Source: Pseudocitrobacter sp913778145
GTDB lineage: Bacteria; Pseudomonadota; Gammaproteobacteria; Enterobacterales; Enterobacteriaceae
Direction: 5' to 3'
DNA: 64,000 bases
Assembly: GCA_035726825.1 (NCBI GenBank)
Contig: JALNTX010000018.1
Coordinates: 33,845 to 97,844, forward strand
Both the position numbers and the translations under genes were made by a program. This document shows, piece after piece, positions 60,194-64,000 of the stretch (position 1 is the stretch's first letter; each line of letters starts with the position of its first letter). Below the pieces are notes generated by a model. That model was not told where the DNA came from. It ran no database searches and saw only the letters and a list, made by a program, of their open reading frames with translations.

Positions 60194-60226
60194 TAAAAAA
60201 ACCCCCGGACCTTTCGGTGCGGGGGT
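60194..60226 (-). terminator. Attenuator terminator of the ilvGMEDA operon
   Basis: On the minus strand ACCCCCGCACC-GAAA-GGTCCGGGGGT is followed by a run of T. It lies 24 bp after the ilvL stop. Stalling of ribosomes on the Leu/Val/Ile codons of ilvL would let an antiterminator form and permit read-through to ilvG. Confidence 0.93.
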
Positions 60227-60249
60227 CTTAGTTCGTTAAGGCTTGATTT

Positions 60250-60348
60250 CTAAGCCTTTCCTCGTCCAAGTGCAGCCCCGCACGGTGGGATAATAATCAC
60301 CACCACGCTAATCACGACCAGGCTAATCACTCGTAGAAGGGCTTTCAT
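60250..60348 (-). CDS. ilvL: ilvGMEDA operon leader peptide IlvL
   Basis: A 32-codon frame, starting at 60348 with MKALLRVISLVVISVVVIII, followed by PPCGAALGRGKA. Fifteen of the 32 residues are Leu, Val or Ile, as required for multivalent attenuation. It differs from the remembered E. coli leader only at residue 2 (Thr in E. coli, Lys here). Confidence 0.95.
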   Translation of the reverse strand: MKALLRVISLVVISVVVIIIPPCGAALGRGKA

Positions 60349-60700
60349 TTTTGTCTATTCTTGCATCTTGTTCGAAGGAATACCTACAGAGTTACCACAG
60401 ACATTCAGAAAAGCACAAGTTTTTTTTATTACTGTGATACTCATCATGCTAACAATTTCGCATGAGATATTTGTTTTATAAGAAGAAAATCAGGAATTGA
60501 ATTTTTTTCACCTGTAGTGGGTTTTTAACACTATTGCGCCTTCAGGAGCGTCCTGGCAGTAAAAAATGCGAGTCGTATTCTGATTTTATTGAGATGCGAT
60601 GAAACAGCAGCGATATGCCGGAATCCTCGACGTAAAATCGAAAACTCGACGGTTATTCACGTCGCAATGACGCGCATAATGCCGCACATCAGGAGGTATT
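60349..60700. other. Divergent ilvL-comM intergenic region
   Basis: About 350 bp containing the ilvG promoter region on the minus strand (AT-rich tracts near 60418-60515) and the comM start with AGGAGG at 60691-60696 on the plus strand. No coding frame or RNA gene was seen. The very strong Shine-Dalgarno for comM is notable. Confidence 0.65.
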
Positions 60701-62221
60701 ATGTCACTATCCGTTGTCTACACACGTGCGGCGCTGGGCGTCACCGCTCCGCTCATTACCGTTGAAGTTCACATTAGTCAGGGGTTGCCAGGGCTCACCA
60801 TGGTAGGCCTGCCGGAAACCACCGTAAAGGAAGCGCGCGATCGCGTTCGTAGCGCAATTATCAATAGCGGTTATGAGTTCCCGGCTAAAAAAATCACGAT
60901 TAACCTGGCACCTGCCGATCTGCCTAAGGAAGGAGGGCGATATGATTTACCTATCGCTCTCGCGCTCCTGGCGGCCTCTGAGCAACTTAATCCCCAAAGA
61001 CTGGGTCAATATGAGTTTGTGGGCGAACTCGCGCTTACAGGCATGTTACGCGGCATTCCCGGCGCGATTTCAGCAGCAATTGAAGCGGATAAAGCCGGAA
61101 GACAGATTGTAGTGGCCGAGGATGATGCTGCACAGGTTGGCTTATTGGGCGGGAGTGAATGTTATATCGCCAGTCATTTGCAGGAGGTTTGCGCCTTTCT
61201 TGAGGGGAAACACGAATTACGCACGGCAAAACCGGATACAACGCCTGTGCCCCTGATATGTGAGGACTTGAGCGACGTCATCGGGCAACATCAGGGAAAG
61301 CGGGCGCTGGAGGTTACCGCCGCAGGTGGACACAATCTTTTGCTCATTGGCCCGCCAGGTACCGGAAAAACGATGCTCGCTTCGCGTCTGCGCGGGCTGC
61401 TGCCTCCGCTCAACGATCGGGAAGCACTGGAAACGGCGGCGATTATCAGCCTGGAGAATGCCAGTAGCGTGCAGAAACAGTGGCGTCAGCGCCCTTTCCG
61501 TTCGCCGCACCATAGCGCGTCGTTAACCGCCATGGTGGGCGGCGGGTCTATTCCGGGGCCTGGCGAGATCTCGCTGGCGCATAACGGCGTACTGTTTCTT
61601 GATGAACTCCCGGAGTTTGAACGACGGGTGCTGGATGCCCTGCGCGAACCTATTGAGTCGGGGCAAATTCATATCTCACGCACGCGGGCGAAAATTACCT
61701 ATCCCGCACGATTTCAATTGATTGCGGCAATGAATCCCAGCCCAACCGGGCATTATCAGGGTAATCATAATCGCTGTACGCCGGAGCAAACGCTGCGTTA
61801 TCTGGGGCGTTTATCGGGTCCGTTTCTGGACCGTTTTGATCTCTCCCTTGAGATACCGTTACCGCCGCCAGGAATACTAAGTCAGGCGCGCCAAGAAGAA
61901 GAGAATAGCCAGACGGTACAGGCACGCGTGATTGAAGCGCAGGCACGTCAGTATCATCGTCAGGGGCAACTCAATGCCAGACTTGGCAGTAGTGATATTC
62001 GCCGCTACTGTGCGTTGAGCGATGAAGATGCAGTATGGCTGGAGCAAACGCTCACCACGTTGGGGTTATCGATACGCGCCTGGCAGAGGCTGCTAAAGGT
62101 GTCACGCACCATTGCCGATCTGGAAGGAGTGAACGCGATTGTTCGTCATCATCTCCAGGAGGCACTGAGTTATCGGGGTATTGACCGGGTGCTGATACAT
62201 CTGCAAAAACTGTTGCAGTAA
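60701..62221 (+). CDS. comM: ComM/YifB family AAA+ ATPase
   Basis: A 506-residue Mg-chelatase-like AAA+ protein, the E. coli YifB length. In Vibrio, ComM is a hexameric helicase that drives branch migration during natural transformation; its role in enterobacteria is not settled. The N-terminal Lon-protease-like domain (to about 180) precedes Walker A GPPGTGKTMLAS (about 213-224), Walker B GVLFLDELPEF near 300, and the sensor region AAMNPSPTGHYQGN near 345. The region from about 385 to 440 diverges more from E. coli YifB than the rest. A bidirectional hairpin follows. Confidence 0.93.
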   Translation: MSLSVVYTRAALGVTAPLITVEVHISQGLPGLTMVGLPETTVKEARDRVRSAIINSGYEFPAKKITINLAPADLPKEGGRYDLPIALALLAASEQLNPQRLGQYEFVGELALTGMLRGIPGAISAAIEADKAGRQIVVAEDDAAQVGLLGGSECYIASHLQEVCAFLEGKHELRTAKPDTTPVPLICEDLSDVIGQHQGKRALEVTAAGGHNLLLIGPPGTGKTMLASRLRGLLPPLNDREALETAAIISLENASSVQKQWRQRPFRSPHHSASLTAMVGGGSIPGPGEISLAHNGVLFLDELPEFERRVLDALREPIESGQIHISRTRAKITYPARFQLIAAMNPSPTGHYQGNHNRCTPEQTLRYLGRLSGPFLDRFDLSLEIPLPPPGILSQARQEEENSQTVQARVIEAQARQYHRQGQLNARLGSSDIRRYCALSDEDAVWLEQTLTTLGLSIRAWQRLLKVSRTIADLEGVNAIVRHHLQEALSYRGIDRVLIHLQKLLQ

Positions 62222-62243
62222 AAAAGGGGCCGAAGCCCCTTTC
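62221..62243. terminator. Terminator between comM and maoP
   Basis: The stem AGGGGC/GCCCCT with a CGAA loop is preceded by five A and followed by TTCTT, so it can work on both strands between the convergent genes. Confidence 0.85.
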
Positions 62244-62246
62244 TTG

Positions 62247-62585
62247 TTAGTCGTCGCTTTCAGTGTAGTCTTCAGCGCCTTCCACCTGCGGCTTCCCGCC
62301 AGACAGCGTGTGGAAACGTTTAGGGCGCTTGATGCGCGTCACATACTTGTTCCATACACGTTCAGCTTCAGTCGCTGGTTCACGCTCGCCACGGCACACC
62401 GCAACAAACTGCTTCTCTTCATCGGTAGCCGGTTCACGTTTGCCGAGATCGAGTTCGTTAAAGGCATAGCCACAACGTTCAAGCAGTTGAGCCTCTTTGA
62501 TGGTGAAATCACCATGACGAGAGAACCCGCGTGGATAATTTTTATTGTCGAAAAAACGATTAGTCGTCGTAAAGCTTTCCGCCAT
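62247..62585 (-). CDS. maoP: Macrodomain Ori protein MaoP (YifE)
   Basis: A 112-residue DUF413 protein that, in E. coli, constrains long-range mobility of the Ori macrodomain together with the cis site maoS. The sequence MAESFTTTNRFFDNKNYPRG and the DLGKREPATDEEKQFVAVCR block are those of E. coli YifE. The maoS-like 17-mer lies 34 bp upstream of the start. It converges with comM and is divergent from hdfR. Confidence 0.95.
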   Translation of the reverse strand: MAESFTTTNRFFDNKNYPRGFSRHGDFTIKEAQLLERCGYAFNELDLGKREPATDEEKQFVAVCRGEREPATEAERVWNKYVTRIKRPKRFHTLSGGKPQVEGAEDYTESDD

Positions 62586-62619
62586 CCTACACGCTCCTAA
62601 TTCTTTGGCCGAGCTATTT

Positions 62620-62636
62620 ATGGCGCGGAGTATTAG
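62620..62636 (-). promoter_or_regulatory. maoS site of the MaoP/maoS system
   Basis: The minus strand reads CTAATACTCCGCGCCAT. This is the 17-bp maoS sequence as I remember it for E. coli, and it lies in the expected place next to maoP. One copy only was noticed in the window. Confidence 0.75.
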
Positions 62637-62703
62637 TTACGCTTGACAGAGTGTAAAACAAAAGATTTAAATCATAACGACAAATAATTTTGTGGAGAAA
62701 GCT

Positions 62704-63525
62704 GTGGATACGGAATTGCTAAAAACTTTCCTCGAAGTGAGCAGAACTCGTCACTTCGGGCGCGCTGCGGAAGCCCTCTATTTGACGCAATCTGCGGTAA
62801 GTTTTCGCATCCGTCAGTTGGAAAATCAGTTAGGCGTCAATCTCTTCACTCGACATCGCAACAACATCCGTCTGACCGCCGCGGGCGAAAAACTGCTGCC
62901 TTACGCGGAAACGCTGATGAATACGTGGCAGGCGGCACGGAAAGAGGTCGCTCATACCTCGAGGCATAATGAATTTTCTATTGGGGCCAGCGCGTCGCTG
63001 TGGGAATGTATGCTGAATGGCTGGCTCGCCAGGCTCTATCAATCGTTTGATAATCTTCAATTTGAGGCGCGGATTGCGCAGCGTCAGTCGCTGGTGAAGC
63101 AACTCCATGAGCGGCAGCTTGATCTTCTCATCACGACAGAAGCGCCCAAAATGGACGAATTTAGCAGCCAGTTGCTGGGGAATTTTACACTCGCCCTTTA
63201 TTGCGCATTCCCTTCAAGTGAGAAAGCACAACTAAACTATTTGCGTCTGGAATGGGGCCCGGATTTTCAGCAGCATGAGGCTGGTCTGATCGCGCACGAT
63301 GACGTTCCACTATTGACCACCAGTTCAGCTGATTTGGCAAGACAGCAGTTGGAACCGCTGAAAGGCTGCACCTGGTTACCTACAGCGTGGGCGAAAGAGA
63401 AAGGTGGGCTACATACGGTTGCGGATAGCGCGACGCTTTCTCGTCCGTTATATGCCATCTGGTTACAGAACAGCGATAAACAGGCACAAATTCGCGACAT
63501 CCTGAAAAATAACGTTCTGATTTAG
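62704..63525 (+). CDS. hdfR: LysR-type regulator HdfR
   Basis: H-NS-dependent regulator that represses the flagellar master operon flhDC in E. coli. From the GTG at 62704 (VDTELLKTFLEVSRTRHFG) with GGAG upstream the product has 273 residues, slightly shorter than E. coli HdfR. The HTH is RHFGRAAEALYLTQSAVSFR near 16-35. An upstream GTG at 62692 lacks support. The effector domain is conserved up to about residue 160 and more diverged after it (CAFPSSEKAQLNY). It is next to the distal end of the rRNA operon, as in E. coli. Confidence 0.95.
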   Translation: MDTELLKTFLEVSRTRHFGRAAEALYLTQSAVSFRIRQLENQLGVNLFTRHRNNIRLTAAGEKLLPYAETLMNTWQAARKEVAHTSRHNEFSIGASASLWECMLNGWLARLYQSFDNLQFEARIAQRQSLVKQLHERQLDLLITTEAPKMDEFSSQLLGNFTLALYCAFPSSEKAQLNYLRLEWGPDFQQHEAGLIAHDDVPLLTTSSADLARQQLEPLKGCTWLPTAWAKEKGGLHTVADSATLSRPLYAIWLQNSDKQAQIRDILKNNVLI

Positions 63526-63582
63526 GGGCGTTTTAAAGAAAAGGAGTGGGATCGAGAGATGTCACTTCGCTGAATTTCAGGC

Positions 63583-63611
63583 AAAAAAAATCCTTTGCAT
63601 AAGCAAAGGAT
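63583..63611 (-). terminator. Terminator of the rRNA operon distal to trpT
   Basis: On the minus strand ATCCTTTGC-TTAT-GCAAAGGAT is followed by eight T, beginning seven bases after the trpT CCA end. It converges with hdfR and may serve it too. Confidence 0.92.
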
Positions 63612-63617
63612 TATATA

Positions 63618-63693
63618 TGGCAGGGGCGGAGAGACTCGAACTCGCGACACCCGGTTTTGGAGACCGGTGCTCTACCAACTGAGCTACGCCCCT
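63618..63693 (-). tRNA. trpT: tRNA-Trp(CCA)
   Basis: A 76-nt tRNA starting AGGGGCGTAGCTCAGTTGG, anticodon CCA in CTCCAAAACC, encoded CCA end. Compared with remembered E. coli trpT, small differences occur in the D arm and T arm; the acceptor and anticodon stems are the same. Last gene of the rRNA operon. Confidence 0.97.
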
Positions 63694-63707
63694 AAATTTT
63701 CTTATCA

Positions 63708-63734
63708 TTAAGCCTGCTAATGTAGCAGGCTTAA
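63708..63734. repeat. Perfect 12-bp inverted repeat in the aspT-trpT spacer
   Basis: TTAAGCCTGCTA / TAGCAGGCTTAA with a three-base loop lies between the two tRNA genes. In the transcribed (minus) direction no T run follows, so it is more likely a processing or stabilising hairpin of the tRNA precursor than a terminator. Confidence 0.7.
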
Positions 63735-63747
63735 TTTTTTTAATAAG

Positions 63748-63824
63748 TGGCGGAACGGACGGGACTCGAACCCGCGACCCCCTGCGTGACAGGCAGGTAT
63801 TCTAACCGACTGAACTACCGCTCC
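63748..63824 (-). tRNA. aspT: tRNA-Asp(GUC)
   Basis: A 77-nt tRNA starting GGAGCGGTAGTTCAGTCGG, anticodon GTC in CTGTCACG, encoded CCA. It lies downstream of the 5S gene, as in E. coli rrnC. Confidence 0.98.
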
Positions 63825-63878
63825 ACCGAATTTCTTTGTCACTATGACTGATTTCTATCAGTCGTACTGCTTAATTTG

Positions 63879-63998
63879 ATGCCTGGCAGTTCCCTACTCT
63901 CGCATGGGGAGACCCCACACTACCATCGGCGCTACGGCGTTTCACTTCTGAGTTCGGCATGGGGTCAGGTGGGACCACCGCGCTAGTGCCGCCAGGCA
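63879..63998 (-). rRNA. rrf: 5S ribosomal RNA (distal gene of an rrnC-like operon)
   Basis: 120 nt from TGCCTGGCGGCACTAGCGCG to GTAGGGAACTGCCAGGCAT, with paired ends and the usual CCGAACTCAGAAGTG loop. The 23S gene lies beyond the window edge. aspT and trpT downstream identify the operon as the rrnC equivalent. Confidence 0.98.
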
Positions 63999-64000
63999 AA

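Overview
This window is a chromosomal segment of an enterobacterium (family Enterobacteriaceae, close to Escherichia, Salmonella, Citrobacter and Enterobacter). Its backbone order is that of the E. coli rrnC to uvrD region near the origin, read in reverse: uvrD, yigB, xerC, yigA, dapF, lptM, cyaY, cyaA, hemCDXY, glmZ, aslA, aslB, four tRNAs, yifK, the enterobacterial common antigen (ECA) cluster wecG to wecA, rho, trxA, rhlB, gppA, rep, ppiC, ilvC, ilvY, ilvADEMGL, comM, maoP, hdfR, trpT, aspT and the 5S rRNA gene. E. coli-type REP elements, a TTG start for cyaA, an intact ilvG and protein lengths near the E. coli ones support this. The genus cannot be fixed from the sequence alone; it is not E. 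coli K-12.

Region by region. 1-5365: DNA repair, recombination and cell-wall genes on the minus strand. 5552-10389: an insertion between lptM and cyaY of three paralogous exported DKNYY-repeat proteins; the third looks like a fusion of the first with the C-terminal half of the second. 10437-18951: cyaY, two tandem small membrane-protein paralogues that each carry the same promoter-like element, cyaA with a CRP site, the haem operon hemCDXY and the sRNA GlmZ. 19359-22288: a periplasmic Ser-type sulfatase (aslA) facing its probable radical-SAM maturase (aslB). 22432-24354: the argX-hisR-leuT-proM tRNA operon and yifK. 24569-37346: twelve collinear ECA genes making UDP-ManNAcA and dTDP-Fuc4NAc, assembling lipid III, flipping it and polymerising it. 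37584-45245: rho, trxA, rhlB, gppA, rep and two tandem parvulins. 45366-60348: branched-chain amino-acid genes, interrupted between ilvY and ilvA by a five-gene membrane glycosylation cassette (48493-53742). 60701-63998: comM, maoP with its maoS-like site, hdfR, and the distal end of an rRNA operon.

The accessory material sits in four places where the E. coli order is broken: the DKNYY trio, the twin small membrane proteins, the extra parvulin upstream of ppiC, and the glycosylation cassette. The cassette encodes a GT2 enzyme with C-terminal membrane segments, a SAM methyltransferase, a GtrA-like protein, a GT4 enzyme and a GT-C-like membrane enzyme, all in overlapping or abutting frames. It is the best candidate for an undescribed system, probably modifying a surface glycan by a GtrABC-like polyprenyl-phosphate-sugar route. 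The DKNYY trio is the second candidate.

Family assignments rest on motifs read in the translations and on remembered E. coli proteins; no database search was run.
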